Source: Streptomyces muensis | GTDB lineage: Bacteria > Actinomycetota > Actinomycetes > Streptomycetales > Streptomycetaceae | Length of the DNA stretch: 64,000 bases | Direction: 5' to 3' | NCBI RefSeq assembly: GCF_021474425.1 | Contig: NZ_JAKEIP010000009.1 | Span: forward strand, 42,811 to 106,810 | Part shown: positions 15,736-24,880 of the stretch, piece by piece | Numbering within the stretch: position 1 is the first letter of the stretch | Layout: every line of letters begins with the position of its first letter | Program-made: the position numbers and the translations under genes | The notes under the pieces: model-generated | Database searches by the model: none | The model's input: only the letters and a program-made list of their open reading frames with translations | Told to the model about the DNA's origin: nothing

Positions 15736-16670
15736 TGACCGGCCTCCTGACCACCCCGGCGCCGCAGCGGACGAAGGAGAGCGGCCCGCAGCGCAAGGGC
15801 CGTGGGGGCCACGGCCCCGGCACGGTACGGGCGTTCCGCGCCACCCCGTTCACCTACGCGACGCTGATCATCGTGGCGGCGATCCTCACCATGCCGCTGG
15901 TGTTCGTCGGGTCCATCGCGCTCTCCAGCGACGCGACGGTGAACACCAACTCCTTCACCCTCTTCCCGACCGAGTTCCACTGGGAGAACTTCACCCGGGT
16001 CTTCGGCTCCGAACTGCCGATGGGCCGCTTCCTGATCAACTCCGTGATCATCTCGCTCTGTTCGGTCGCCGGGCAGATGCTCTCCAGCGGACTGGTCGGC
16101 TACGCCTTCGCCCGGCTGCGGGCCCCCGGCAAGAACGCGCTGTTCCTGATCGTCATCGCCACCATGATGATCCCGACGCAGATCACGATGATCCCGCAGT
16201 TCATCCTCTTCCGGGACCTGGGCTGGGTGAACACCTATCTGCCGCTGATCGTGCCGAACTTCTTCTCCAACGCCTTCAACGTCTTCCTGGTACGGCAGTT
16301 CGTCTCCCGGCTGCCCAGCCAGCTCGACGAGGCGGCCATGGTCGACGGCCTCGGATTCTTCGGCATCTACCGGAGGATCATGCTGCCGATGCTGTGGCCG
16401 GTGCTGATCGCGATCGGCATCTTCACCCTGACCCACACCTGGGGCGACTTCATGGGCCCGCTGATCTATCTGAACGACGAGTCCAAGATGCCGCTCTCCC
16501 TGGGCATCCAGTACATCACCAGCACCTCGGCGGCCGGCCAGTCACCGGCGTGGAACCTGGTCATGGTCGGCTCGGTCCTGCTCGCCCTGCCCATGATCAT
16601 CGTCTACTACCTGGGCCAGAAGTACCTGTACGAGATGGACATCAGCGGCGGAAGCGCGGGAGTGAAGTGA
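15735..16670 (+). CDS. sugar ABC transporter permease, MalG-like
   Basis: 311 residues starting at the ATG that shares its A with the preceding TGA. Six membrane helices, a basic N-terminal tail (residues 1-35), and the EAA loop DEAAMVDGLGFFGIYRRIML. Typical second permease of a CUT1 importer. Its own TGA overlaps the GTG of the GH35 gene, so transport and hydrolysis are made in step. Confidence 0.9.
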   Translation: MTGLLTTPAPQRTKESGPQRKGRGGHGPGTVRAFRATPFTYATLIIVAAILTMPLVFVGSIALSSDATVNTNSFTLFPTEFHWENFTRVFGSELPMGRFLINSVIISLCSVAGQMLSSGLVGYAFARLRAPGKNALFLIVIATMMIPTQITMIPQFILFRDLGWVNTYLPLIVPNFFSNAFNVFLVRQFVSRLPSQLDEAAMVDGLGFFGIYRRIMLPMLWPVLIAIGIFTLTHTWGDFMGPLIYLNDESKMPLSLGIQYITSTSAAGQSPAWNLVMVGSVLLALPMIIVYYLGQKYLYEMDISGGSAGVK

Positions 16671-19195
16671 CCACCATCCATGTGGACGGCCGGGGCGTGT
16701 GGATCGACGGCCGTCCCCGCACACTGCTGTGCGCGTCCCTGTTCTACTTCCGCCTCCCGAGGGAGCAGTGGCGCGAGCGGCTGGAACAGGTTCGGGCGTC
16801 GGGCTACACCTGCGTCGACGTCTATCTGCCCTGGAACTTCCACGAGTTGGCGCCCGGCCGCTGGTCCTTCGAGGGCCGCCGTGACGTCGCCGCCTTCCTG
16901 GACCTCGCACACGAGGCGGGCCTGTACGTCATCGCGCGGCCCGGGCCGTACATCTGCTCCGAGTGGGACGGCGGCGCGCTGCCCGCCTGGCTGGGCCTGG
17001 ACCCGGAGCTGAGCGTCCGGCAGAACGAGCCCCGCTATCTGGAGCAGGTCACCGCGTGGTTCGACCAGGTGCTGCCGCTGCTGGCGGAACGCCAGTACGG
17101 GGCGGGCGGCTCGGTGATCATGGTGCAGTTGGAGAACGAGCTGGACTTTTTCGACTGCGCGGACCGCGAGGGATACATGACCTCCTTGCGGGACACGGCA
17201 CTTCGGCACGGCATCTCCGTCCCGCTGATCGCCTGCTCCGGACAGGGCGACCTCGCGGGTGCCACCGGGGACGTGGTCGGAGTCGTACCGGCCTGCAACT
17301 TCTACCCGGACGACGACTCCCCGGACATCGAGGCCGAGGTGCGCCGTTACGCGGCTCTGGTCGCGGAGCGCGGCGTGCCGCTGCTGGTCACCGAGACCAA
17401 CCGGCGCCACCGGACCCTGCGGAGGCTGCTGGCGAGCGGCGCCAAGCTGATCGCACCGTATCTCCAGTCGTCCGGCTGGAACTTCGGTTACACCCCGTCG
17501 AGCGGCAACTGGGGGCGCCCTGGCAACTTCATGAGCCATGGCTACGACTTCGGCGGATACGTCACGTCGACCGGCGTGGCACGTCCGGAGTACGCCGAGG
17601 CGCAGGTACTCGCCCGGGTCGTCGAGACCTGGGGTACCGAACTCGCCTTGGCCACACCGTCGTTGCACGAGAAGCCGAGCTGCGACTTCCCGACGGCCTC
17701 GGTCCCGGCGGCGCTGGACCTTCCCGGAGGCGGCCGGCTGGTGGCCGTACCGCATCTCGGGACCGGACCGGGCACGGCGGTGGTCCAGGGCGTGCCGGTC
17801 GCGGTGGCGCCGGGATCGTGCCCCCTCATGGCGGTGGACGTACCGCTCGCCGGGGCCACCCTGGAGCTCGCCTCGGCGGACCTCGTGGCACGGACGGACC
17901 GGGTGCTGGTGTTCTCCTCCGACGTGCCCGTCACCGTCGTACTGGACGGCGCCCGGACCGAGATCCCGGTGTCCGGGCGGCGGACCCTGGCCCGGCTCAC
18001 CCTCGTCGCGCTGCCGTCGGCCGAGGCGGCACGGCTGCGGTCGGTCGACCCGGACGGCACGGTCCACCTCACCGACGCACCGGAGCGACCCGGCGAGGCG
18101 GGACCGACCGCCGTGCACGAGGTGCGGCGGCGCTCCGAGACGGCCCCCGAGCGGCCGGCCGGGCCGCACGAACTGCCGCCCACCCTGGAGTCGCTCGGGG
18201 TGTACCGGGGCCGGGGCGCCTACCGGACCACCACGGATCTGACGGACGTCGACGCGCTCCTGCTCACCGGCGCGGCGGACATCGTCGACCTGTCGGTCGC
18301 GGGCCGCACGCTCCCGACGATCGCCGGGTTCGGAGCGACCCGGCGTATCGATGTCCAAGACGTCACGGGCGACGTCGCGATCGAGGCCGTGGTGGAGATC
18401 TGGGGCCACGCCAACTTCGACGACGCCCGGTTGCCCGCGCTCCGCCTCGGCGCGCTGCGGGGCCTGGGCACCCTCTGGAAGGTCCGGGACACCACGGACG
18501 TGTCGGCCCTGTGGACCGTGCACGGCCACTGGGCGGGCGACCCGGCACCCCTGCGGGGCCTCGGCGGCTGGAGCAGTACGCGCGTCGGGGTGCCGGTCAC
18601 CTATCGCCGCAGCGTCCACTCGCCCACTCCGGCCGCGCTGCACATCCCCGGCGTCGTCGAACCGCTGCGCGTCAGCGTGGACGACGGGGAACCGGAGACC
18701 GTCCACGCCGAGAACCCCTGGGTGCTGCTGAGCGCCGGCACCCACCAGGTCTCGGTCACGCTTCCGCACCACCCGAGCGGCCCCGGCCCGCGCGCCGAGC
18801 TGCTCGCGCTCGACGCCGTACGGGACTGGTCGTGCGCGGTGCAGGACGACGAGCTGTTGACGGCGTTCGCCGGCGGCTCCGGCCGTACGGAGCAGGTCCG
18901 GCTCCCGCTGGCGCTGAAACCGGGGGAGGAGGCATGGCTCGACGTCGACCTGCCGGCATCGCCCGACGGATATCTGGTCCGGCTGGACGCCACACAGGTC
19001 CGGGTGACCGGATGGGCCGGCGGAGAGTGCGTGGGGCGCGTCTGGGCCGGGGAACGGCCCGACTTCTCGGGCGGTGACCCCGACGCGCTCTGGGTACCGC
19101 CGAACTGGCCGGGCCTGACCCTGCTCGCGCAGGGTATTGAGGGGCGTGGGACGCCGGAGATCCGTACGCTGTGGCTGGGGGGACCGACCGACTGA
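16667..19195 (+). CDS. beta-galactosidase, glycoside hydrolase family 35
   Basis: 842 residues from a GTG overlapping the permease stop. The N-terminal TIM barrel carries GH35 signatures (CVDVYLPWNFHELAPGRW, IARPGPYICSEWDGGALPAW), the acid/base glutamate in QLENEL (Glu158) and the probable nucleophile in LVTETN (Glu243). The C-terminal half contains beta-sandwich domains. There is no signal peptide, so it acts in the cytosol on the imported oligosaccharide. The sequence around the nucleophile differs from the usual TEFWxGWF, so specificity may differ from standard beta-galactosidases. Confidence 0.88.
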   Translation: MTTIHVDGRGVWIDGRPRTLLCASLFYFRLPREQWRERLEQVRASGYTCVDVYLPWNFHELAPGRWSFEGRRDVAAFLDLAHEAGLYVIARPGPYICSEWDGGALPAWLGLDPELSVRQNEPRYLEQVTAWFDQVLPLLAERQYGAGGSVIMVQLENELDFFDCADREGYMTSLRDTALRHGISVPLIACSGQGDLAGATGDVVGVVPACNFYPDDDSPDIEAEVRRYAALVAERGVPLLVTETNRRHRTLRRLLASGAKLIAPYLQSSGWNFGYTPSSGNWGRPGNFMSHGYDFGGYVTSTGVARPEYAEAQVLARVVETWGTELALATPSLHEKPSCDFPTASVPAALDLPGGGRLVAVPHLGTGPGTAVVQGVPVAVAPGSCPLMAVDVPLAGATLELASADLVARTDRVLVFSSDVPVTVVLDGARTEIPVSGRRTLARLTLVALPSAEAARLRSVDPDGTVHLTDAPERPGEAGPTAVHEVRRRSETAPERPAGPHELPPTLESLGVYRGRGAYRTTTDLTDVDALLLTGAADIVDLSVAGRTLPTIAGFGATRRIDVQDVTGDVAIEAVVEIWGHANFDDARLPALRLGALRGLGTLWKVRDTTDVSALWTVHGHWAGDPAPLRGLGGWSSTRVGVPVTYRRSVHSPTPAALHIPGVVEPLRVSVDDGEPETVHAENPWVLLSAGTHQVSVTLPHHPSGPGPRAELLALDAVRDWSCAVQDDELLTAFAGGSGRTEQVRLPLALKPGEEAWLDVDLPASPDGYLVRLDATQVRVTGWAGGECVGRVWAGERPDFSGGDPDALWVPPNWPGLTLLAQGIEGRGTPEIRTLWLGGPTD

Positions 19196-19207
19196 GGGGG
19201 AGGACCG

Positions 19208-20461
19208 GTGGCCCGGCACACGGCCCGAGACGTCCGCAGCGAGAACCGTTTCGAGGTGCTGCACGCGCTGTTCGACCTCGGGCCGTCCTCCCGCCAGGAA
19301 CTCGCCCGGCACACGGGCCTCAGCCAGGCCACCGTGACGACCCTGGTCGGCGGATTCCTGGCAGAGGGCGTGCTGGACGTCGCCGCCGTGGAACGCAACG
19401 CCGTGGGACGGCCGTACGAACGGCTCACGATCAACCCGGACCGTGGCCGGGTCGTCGGTGTCGACGTGGCCGAGACATACGTCGACGCCACGGTGTACGA
19501 CCTCGCGCTCGGCGTCCTCGGCCGGCACGAGGCGGCCTTGGACGAGCACCAGAACGACCAGGCCTACGTCGTCGACGGCATCGTCGCCGCCATCGAGGCC
19601 GCCCTGGACGCGGGTGGCACCGACCGCGACCGGATCGTGGGAGTCGGGGTCAGCATGCCGGGCCATGTGCACCACGACGCCGGGGTCTCCGTCTTCGCGC
19701 CGAACTGGAACTGGCACGACGTCCACATCGAGGAACTGCTGGCCGAGCGGCTGCGGCTGCCGGTGTACGTCGACAATCCGCTCAAGGCGGCGATCCTGTC
19801 CGAGATGTGGTTCGGCGCCGGGCGCGCCGTCGACAGCCTGGCCGTGGTCAACATCGGCACCGGAGCGGGAGCCGGCATCGCCATCGAGGGCACCCTGGTC
19901 CGCGGCATCACCAACAACGCCGGCGAATGGGGACACACGCTCCTGATGATGGACGGCCGCCCGTGCCACTGCGGACGGCACGGGTGCGTGGAGGCCTACG
20001 TCGGCGCTCCCGGCCTGGAGACGACGCTGGCCGAGATCGACCCGGCCCATCCGGCGCTGGGACAGCCCGGGCAGCGGGATCTCGTCGCTTCCGTCGCCGC
20101 CGGCCTGGCCGCCGGGGACCCGGTGCTGCGGGAGCTCGTCCGGCGCACGGGCCGCTATCTGGCAGCGGCCCTCGGCGACCTCGTCAACCTGCTCAACGTC
20201 CCGGTGGTGACACTCACCGGCTGGCTGCCCGGCATGCTGGCACCGTGGCTCGTCCCCGCCGTACGGGACGAACTGCCCCGTCATGTGCTGCCGGGTTCCC
20301 TTCCCGGCCTCACCGTCGAGGTGTCCGAGGTGCCCGGCAACGCCGTGGGCCTGGGTATGGCCGCCTTCACTCTGGAGCAGTTCCTCGCCCGACTCGGCCT
20401 TGTCAGTGAGGCCCGGACCCGGCCGCGGCCGGGCGCGGAGGCCGCCCAGCCGATCGGCTGA
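19208..20461 (+). CDS. ROK-family transcriptional regulator
   Basis: 417 residues. A winged helix-turn-helix at residues 14-60 (SSRQELARHTGLSQATVTTL) is followed by the ROK sugar-kinase fold with VVGVDVAE, VVNIGTGAGAG and the zinc motif CHCGRHGCVEAY. GTG 19208 follows GGGGGAGGA. As last gene of the galactoside operon it is probably the local sensor that represses the operon until a sugar binds; the palindrome at 13387-13399 is the likely site. ROK kinase function is unlikely because of the DNA-binding domain. Confidence 0.88.
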   Translation: MARHTARDVRSENRFEVLHALFDLGPSSRQELARHTGLSQATVTTLVGGFLAEGVLDVAAVERNAVGRPYERLTINPDRGRVVGVDVAETYVDATVYDLALGVLGRHEAALDEHQNDQAYVVDGIVAAIEAALDAGGTDRDRIVGVGVSMPGHVHHDAGVSVFAPNWNWHDVHIEELLAERLRLPVYVDNPLKAAILSEMWFGAGRAVDSLAVVNIGTGAGAGIAIEGTLVRGITNNAGEWGHTLLMMDGRPCHCGRHGCVEAYVGAPGLETTLAEIDPAHPALGQPGQRDLVASVAAGLAAGDPVLRELVRRTGRYLAAALGDLVNLLNVPVVTLTGWLPGMLAPWLVPAVRDELPRHVLPGSLPGLTVEVSEVPGNAVGLGMAAFTLEQFLARLGLVSEARTRPRPGAEAAQPIG

Positions 20462-20568
20462 CACCCTTCGTGATCTTCATCCCGTTTGAGCGCCCGTCCG
20501 GAAGGGGAGCGTGCCCCGGGGTGAGCCGGGCCGGACAGTCAGGCTTTGTTCATGTCGCCGCAGAGGGG

Positions 20569-20598
20569 TTGTCCTGACATTCGCTCCCTGCCTAGGGT
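20569..20598 (+). promoter_or_regulatory. vegetative promoter of the second sugar operon
   Basis: TTGTCC (20569-20574) and TAGGGT (20593-20598) with an 18-base spacer; start of transcription expected near 20605, just before the LacI-type operator. Confidence 0.55.
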
Positions 20599-20609
20599 CG
20601 CCCTCGAAG

Positions 20610-20623
20610 TGCAAGCGCTTTCT
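20610..20623 (+). promoter_or_regulatory. LacI/GalR-type operator
   Basis: TGCAAGCGCTTTCT, with a perfect AAGCGCTT core (20613-20620) and GCAA/TTTC flanks, the form recognised by LacI-family repressors. It sits right behind the predicted transcription start. No LacI gene is present in the window. Confidence 0.6.
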
Positions 20624-20659
20624 GAGCGGGCTGTCCGCCGGCCGTCCGAGGAGTACCGC

Positions 20660-21775
20660 ATGTCCCCACGCCCTGCCCGCCGCCGCGTCGCCGTGATCGG
20701 CACCGGCGCCATCGTCAGCGGCAGCCATCTCTCCGCCCTGAGACACCACGCGGACCGGGTGGAGCTGGTCGCCGCCGTCGACGTGGACCCGGCCCGGCTG
20801 GACGCCTTCCGGGAGCTCGCGGGCGCGGACGTCGCCGGGTACACCTCCACCGGCGAGATGCTGGACGCCGTACGCCCCGACCTGGTCCTGATCGGCACGC
20901 CGCCGTCGCTGCACCGGGAGCAGACGGTCGCCGCGCTCAAGGCGGGCGCCTGGGTGCTGTGCGAGAAGCCGCTGTGTCTGTCGCTCGCCGAGTACGACGA
21001 CATCGCGGCGGCCGAGGAGGCGTCGGGCGCGTACGCGTCCGTGGTGTTCCAGCACCGGTACGGCTCCGGCGCCGTGCACGCCCGGCAGCTGATCGAGAGC
21101 GGTGAGCTGGGCGCCCCGCTGGTCGCGCACTGCCAGACGACCTGGCACCGGGACGCCGCGTACTACGCGGTGCCGTGGCGCGGGAAGTGGGCCAGCGAGG
21201 GCGGCGGGCCGACGATGGGGCACGGCATCCACCAGTTCGACCTGCTGCTGCATCTGCTCGGGCCGTGGGCGGAGATCCGGGCCATGGCCGCGCGCCTGGT
21301 CCACGACACCGAGAGCGAGGACGTCTCCACGGCCCTCGTCCGGTTCGAGAACGGCGCCCTCGCCACCGTCGTCAACAGCGTGCTCTCCCCGCACGAGGTG
21401 AGCCGCATCCGCATCGACTGCGCCGACGCGACGGTCGAACTCACCCACCTGTACGGCCACCGCAACGACGACTGGGTCTACACCCCCGCCCCGCACGTCC
21501 CCTCCGAGCGGGCCACCGCCTGGCGCACCCCGGTGGCGGACGTCCCCAGCTCGCACACGGCACAGCTCGGCGCCCTCCTCGACGCCTACGACAACGGTGT
21601 CCGGCCCCCGGGCAGCGGCCCCGACGCCCGGGCCACCCTCGACTTCGCCGCCGCCCTCTACAAGGCCGCGTTCACGGACGGCCCGGTGCACGCGGGCGAG
21701 ATCCTGCCCGGCGACCCCTTCTACCCGGCCATGCACGGAGACCACCCCCACTGGGCCCCCAAGGAGCGCGCATGA
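20660..21775 (+). CDS. Gfo/Idh/MocA-family NAD(P)-dependent oxidoreductase
   Basis: 371 residues. The Rossmann start RRVAVIGTGAIVSGSH binds NAD(P); LIGTPPSLHREQTVAALKAGAWVLCEKPLCL holds the conserved EKP lysine, and GHGIHQFDLLLHLLG holds the catalytic His region. ATG 20660 has GAGGAG at 20648-20653. Acts in the cytosol, oxidising or epimerising a sugar, sugar acid or inositol. First gene of a seven-gene operon coupled to the next by ATGA. Confidence 0.9.
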   Translation: MSPRPARRRVAVIGTGAIVSGSHLSALRHHADRVELVAAVDVDPARLDAFRELAGADVAGYTSTGEMLDAVRPDLVLIGTPPSLHREQTVAALKAGAWVLCEKPLCLSLAEYDDIAAAEEASGAYASVVFQHRYGSGAVHARQLIESGELGAPLVAHCQTTWHRDAAYYAVPWRGKWASEGGGPTMGHGIHQFDLLLHLLGPWAEIRAMAARLVHDTESEDVSTALVRFENGALATVVNSVLSPHEVSRIRIDCADATVELTHLYGHRNDDWVYTPAPHVPSERATAWRTPVADVPSSHTAQLGALLDAYDNGVRPPGSGPDARATLDFAAALYKAAFTDGPVHAGEILPGDPFYPAMHGDHPHWAPKERA

Positions 21776-22689
21776 GCATCCGCGTCACCCACGCGCACGG
21801 CGACCACATCGCCGTCACGGCCGCGAACGGCACCGAGATCCTGCGGTACGTCTACCGCCCCGACCCGGAGGCCTTCGAGTCCCGCAAGCCGTACGCCCAC
21901 CCCGTGCGCACCCTCGCCGGACACACCGTGACCGGCTACCGGCCCAGCGACCACCGCTGGCACAAGGGCCTGCAGATGACGGCGAGTCATCTGTCCGGAC
22001 AGAACTTCTGGGGCGGCAACTGCTATGTCCACGGCCAGGGTTACCTGCCGCTGCCCGAACGGGTCGGCTCGATGCGGCACGACGGATTCGGCGAGTTCAC
22101 CGTCGAGGACGACCGGCTGTCCTTCACCGAGGAACTCACCTGGGTGGCCAACGGCGGTGAGGAGTGGGCGCGCGAGGTGCGCGGGCTGACCGTGCACTCG
22201 GTGGACGAGGCGGCCGGCGCCTGGGCGCTGGACTGGTCGATCGAGCTCACCAACGTCCGTGCCGAGCCGTTGCGGTTCGGGTCCCCGACCACCGAGGGGC
22301 GGGAGCTGGCCGGATACACCGGGCTCCAGTGGCGCGGCCCGCGCGACTTCACCGGCGGGACCGCCTTCGCCCCGGAATCCGACGCCGACGCCGACAAGCT
22401 GATGGGCAGTCAGGGACCGTGGCTCGCCTTCACCACCGAGCACGACGACATCGACGGTCACTCCACGCTCGTGTTCGCGCACGCGCCCGAGAACGTGGAT
22501 GCCATCCACGAGTCCCATTGGTTCGTGCGTTCCGAGCCGATCCCGACGGTCGCGTTCTCCTGGGCGTTCTTCGAGGAGTTCGAGCTGCCGCCCGGTGAGT
22601 CCTTCGCCTACCGGTACCGCGTCGTGTTCGCCGACGGGGCCTGGGACCGGGAGCAGGTGACCGCCCACCTGGAGGGAATGCCGTGGTGA
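21772..22689 (+). CDS. PmoA/DUF6807-family protein
   Basis: 305 residues from the ATG that overlaps the previous stop. The sequence RPSDHRWHKGLQMTASHLSGQNFWGG and the ending PPGESFAYRYRVVFADG match the DUF6807 ('PmoA family') proteins that accompany sugar dehydrogenases. Its biochemical role is unknown to me; the His/Trp-rich stretch might be a sugar-binding face. No signal peptide, so cytosolic. Confidence 0.7.
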   Translation: MSIRVTHAHGDHIAVTAANGTEILRYVYRPDPEAFESRKPYAHPVRTLAGHTVTGYRPSDHRWHKGLQMTASHLSGQNFWGGNCYVHGQGYLPLPERVGSMRHDGFGEFTVEDDRLSFTEELTWVANGGEEWAREVRGLTVHSVDEAAGAWALDWSIELTNVRAEPLRFGSPTTEGRELAGYTGLQWRGPRDFTGGTAFAPESDADADKLMGSQGPWLAFTTEHDDIDGHSTLVFAHAPENVDAIHESHWFVRSEPIPTVAFSWAFFEEFELPPGESFAYRYRVVFADGAWDREQVTAHLEGMPW

Positions 22690-23525
22690 GGCCCGGTGAA
22701 GTGGTGAAGCCGAATGCCGTCGTGAAGCCGAATGCCGTGGCGAAGCCGAATGCCGTGGCGAAGCCGAATGCGGAGGTGAAGCCGAACCTGCCCCACCCGC
22801 TGCCCGGCGCCGTCGGCCTGTCCCATCTCAGCGCCTACGACTGGGAGGCCGCCGACGGTGTGTGCGGCGGCAGCCCGCATCTGCACCTGGTCTGCACGGA
22901 GGCGTACGTCGTCACCGGCGGCCGGGGCGCCGTGCAGACGCTGAGCCCCGACGGCTACCGGGACGTCCCCCTGGAGCCGGGCTCGGTCGCCTGGTTCACG
23001 CCCGGCACCGTGCACCGTATGGTCCAGGGCGGCGATCTGCGCATCACCGTGCTGATGCAGAACAGCGGGTTGCCCGAGGCCGGGGACGCCGTGTTCACCT
23101 TCCCGCCCGAGGTGCTCGCGGATCCGGAGCGGTACGCGGCGGTGGCGGCCCTGCCACCCGGCACCGGCCCGGACACGGCGGCCGCCGCGCGGCGCCGCAG
23201 GGACCTCGCCGTCGAGGGCTACCTCGTGCTGCGCGAGGCGCTCGTCGCCGGTGACAGCGGCCCGTACCGGGAGTTCCAGCAGGCGGCGGCCCGGCTTGTG
23301 CGGGCCAAGGTGCCGAACTGGCGGGAGCTGTGGCGGGCGGGCGCGCTGGCCACCGCCGAGCGCACCGGCGCCCAGCTCGACGCGCTGGAGGCCGGCGAAC
23401 CGGCGTATCTCGCCGACGCGACCGCGCACGAGGCCGGGCCCACCAGGCTCGGCGGGTTCGGGATGTGCGGCCGCCGCGACGAGTACAACCTGCCCGGGGT
23501 CACGCTGCCGTACCAGGGCGAGTAG
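22683..23525 (+). CDS. cupin-domain protein with an N-terminal hexapeptide repeat
   Basis: 280 residues. A cupin barrel lies at about residues 50-130 (SPHLHLVCTEAYVV, PGSVAWFTPGTVHRMV, with His ligands), followed by a helical part of unknown function. The GTG at 22683 has GGAGGG six bases before it and overlaps the previous gene by 7 bases. Residues 7-36 are five copies of a VVKPNA-like hexapeptide made by an 18-base tandem repeat (22701-22790), which is not expected in a cupin and may vary between strains. Several repeat GTG codons could be alternative starts. Probably a sugar-acid isomerase or binding protein of the operon. Confidence 0.75.
   Translation: MVRPGEVVKPNAVVKPNAVAKPNAVAKPNAEVKPNLPHPLPGAVGLSHLSAYDWEAADGVCGGSPHLHLVCTEAYVVTGGRGAVQTLSPDGYRDVPLEPGSVAWFTPGTVHRMVQGGDLRITVLMQNSGLPEAGDAVFTFPPEVLADPERYAAVAALPPGTGPDTAAAARRRRDLAVEGYLVLREALVAGDSGPYREFQQAAARLVRAKVPNWRELWRAGALATAERTGAQLDALEAGEPAYLADATAHEAGPTRLGGFGMCGRRDEYNLPGVTLPYQGE
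22701..22790 (+). repeat. 18-base tandem repeat in the cupin gene
   Basis: Five consecutive 18-base units (starts 22701, 22719, 22737, 22755, 22773), each coding V-V/A-K-P-N-A or a near variant. The last unit has diverged at both ends. Confidence 0.85.
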
Positions 23526-23596
23526 CTCGCCCGGGGGAGCGAGGGAGGCCGAGGGGGGCCAACAGAAGGACCGAGGAGAGAAGAGGTGACCTCGGC

Positions 23597-24880
23597 ATGC
23601 CCGGACACAGGACAAAGGGGTTCTGCGCGTCGGCCGCCGCACTCGCGCTCTGCGCGATGCTGGCCGGCTGTGGAGGATCCGGGGAGTCGGTCGGCGGCGG
23701 CAAGGTCGTGCTGCGCTACACGTGGTGGGGCAACCCCGACCGCGCGGAACGCACCGAGCAGGCCGTCGCCCTGTTCGAGAAACAGCATCCGAACATCCAG
23801 GTGCGGACGTCGTTCTCGGCCTACGAGGCCTACAAGCAGAAGCTCGCCGTCCAGGCCTCGGGGGGCGACGCCCCCGACGTGATGCAGCTCGACTACCGGC
23901 AGATCGACCAGTACGCCTCCGGCGGCGTCCTGCTCGACCTCGCCGAGCAGAAGGCCGTACTGCGCACCGGTGAGATCGACCCCGGTCTGCTCGCCACCGG
24001 CCGGCTGGACGACACGCAGTACGCCATCCCCCAGGGACGCGGCACCGAGACGGTCGCCTATGACGTGAAGGCGTGGAAGGCGTCCGGTGTGCCGCTCCCG
24101 GGGAAGAGCTGGACCTGGAGCGAATGGGCCGACACCATGCGGGCGTTGGCGAAGAAGACCGGCAAGCCCGGCGCCACCGACCCCGGCCAGAGCGAGGACT
24201 GCTTCGAGGTCTGGCTGCGCGGCCGGGGCAAGTCCCTCTACACCGAGGACGGCGGGCTCGGCTTCACCGCCGACGACCTGACCCGCTGGTGGACCTTCAC
24301 CGACAAGCTGCGGCGGGAGGGCGCCGTCTCGCCCGCCGAGCAGACCACGCAGCTCGACGGCTCCGTGGAGAACACCCCGCTCGGGCGCGGCGAGGCCGTC
24401 TCCGACGCCAACTGGGACGCCCCGGCCAGCGGTTTCCTCGCCCTCATACCGACCGGTGTCGCGCTCGCCCCGATGCCGTCCGGCGAGGACGGTACCCCCG
24501 GCCAGTACTTCAAGCCGTCGATGTTCCTGGGCGTGGGCGCGGGCACCAATCACCCCAAGGAGGCGGCCCAGCTCGTCGACTTCCTCATCAACGACGAGCA
24601 GGCGGCGAGGATCCTCGGCGCCAGTCGCGGCATCCCCGTCAACGAGTCGATCCGCGAGGAGACCGCGTCCCAGCTCAAGGACTTCGACAAGACCATCGCC
24701 GAGTATCAGTCGTCCCTGGAGGGCTCCCTCAAGGACCCGCCGCAGGCCCCGCCCTCCGGTGACAACGCCCTCCAGGCCACCTTCCAGCGCGACTACGACC
24801 AGGTGTCGTACGAGCGCATGTCGCCCCGCGAGGCGGCCGAGAACTACGTCACCGAGGCGAAGGCGGAGCTGAGGTCATGA
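23597..24880 (+). CDS. sugar ABC transporter substrate-binding lipoprotein
   Basis: 427 residues with a Sec signal and lipobox LAGC (Cys25). The mature chain starts VVLRYTWWGNPDRAERTEQAV and has GGDAPDVMQLDYRQIDQYA, as in CUT1 binding proteins. It is a different subfamily from the first binding protein in the window. ATG 23597 has GAGG about ten bases upstream. Its stop overlaps the permease start. Ligand is probably a sugar or sugar acid processed by the upstream dehydrogenase. Confidence 0.88.
   Translation: MPGHRTKGFCASAAALALCAMLAGCGGSGESVGGGKVVLRYTWWGNPDRAERTEQAVALFEKQHPNIQVRTSFSAYEAYKQKLAVQASGGDAPDVMQLDYRQIDQYASGGVLLDLAEQKAVLRTGEIDPGLLATGRLDDTQYAIPQGRGTETVAYDVKAWKASGVPLPGKSWTWSEWADTMRALAKKTGKPGATDPGQSEDCFEVWLRGRGKSLYTEDGGLGFTADDLTRWWTFTDKLRREGAVSPAEQTTQLDGSVENTPLGRGEAVSDANWDAPASGFLALIPTGVALAPMPSGEDGTPGQYFKPSMFLGVGAGTNHPKEAAQLVDFLINDEQAARILGASRGIPVNESIREETASQLKDFDKTIAEYQSSLEGSLKDPPQAPPSGDNALQATFQRDYDQVSYERMSPREAAENYVTEAKAELRS

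Noticed and set aside
20399..20410. TTGTCAGTGAGG as another RecA-NDp promoter
   Set aside because: Inside the ROK coding region, lacks the final GGC and a TAnnnT at the right distance.
16607..20464. Very long open frame (1285 codons) on the minus strand across the GH35 and ROK genes
   Set aside because: Mirror frame of G+C-rich coding DNA; composition is His/Arg/Gly-rich with no motif, while the plus-strand proteins have full catalytic motifs.
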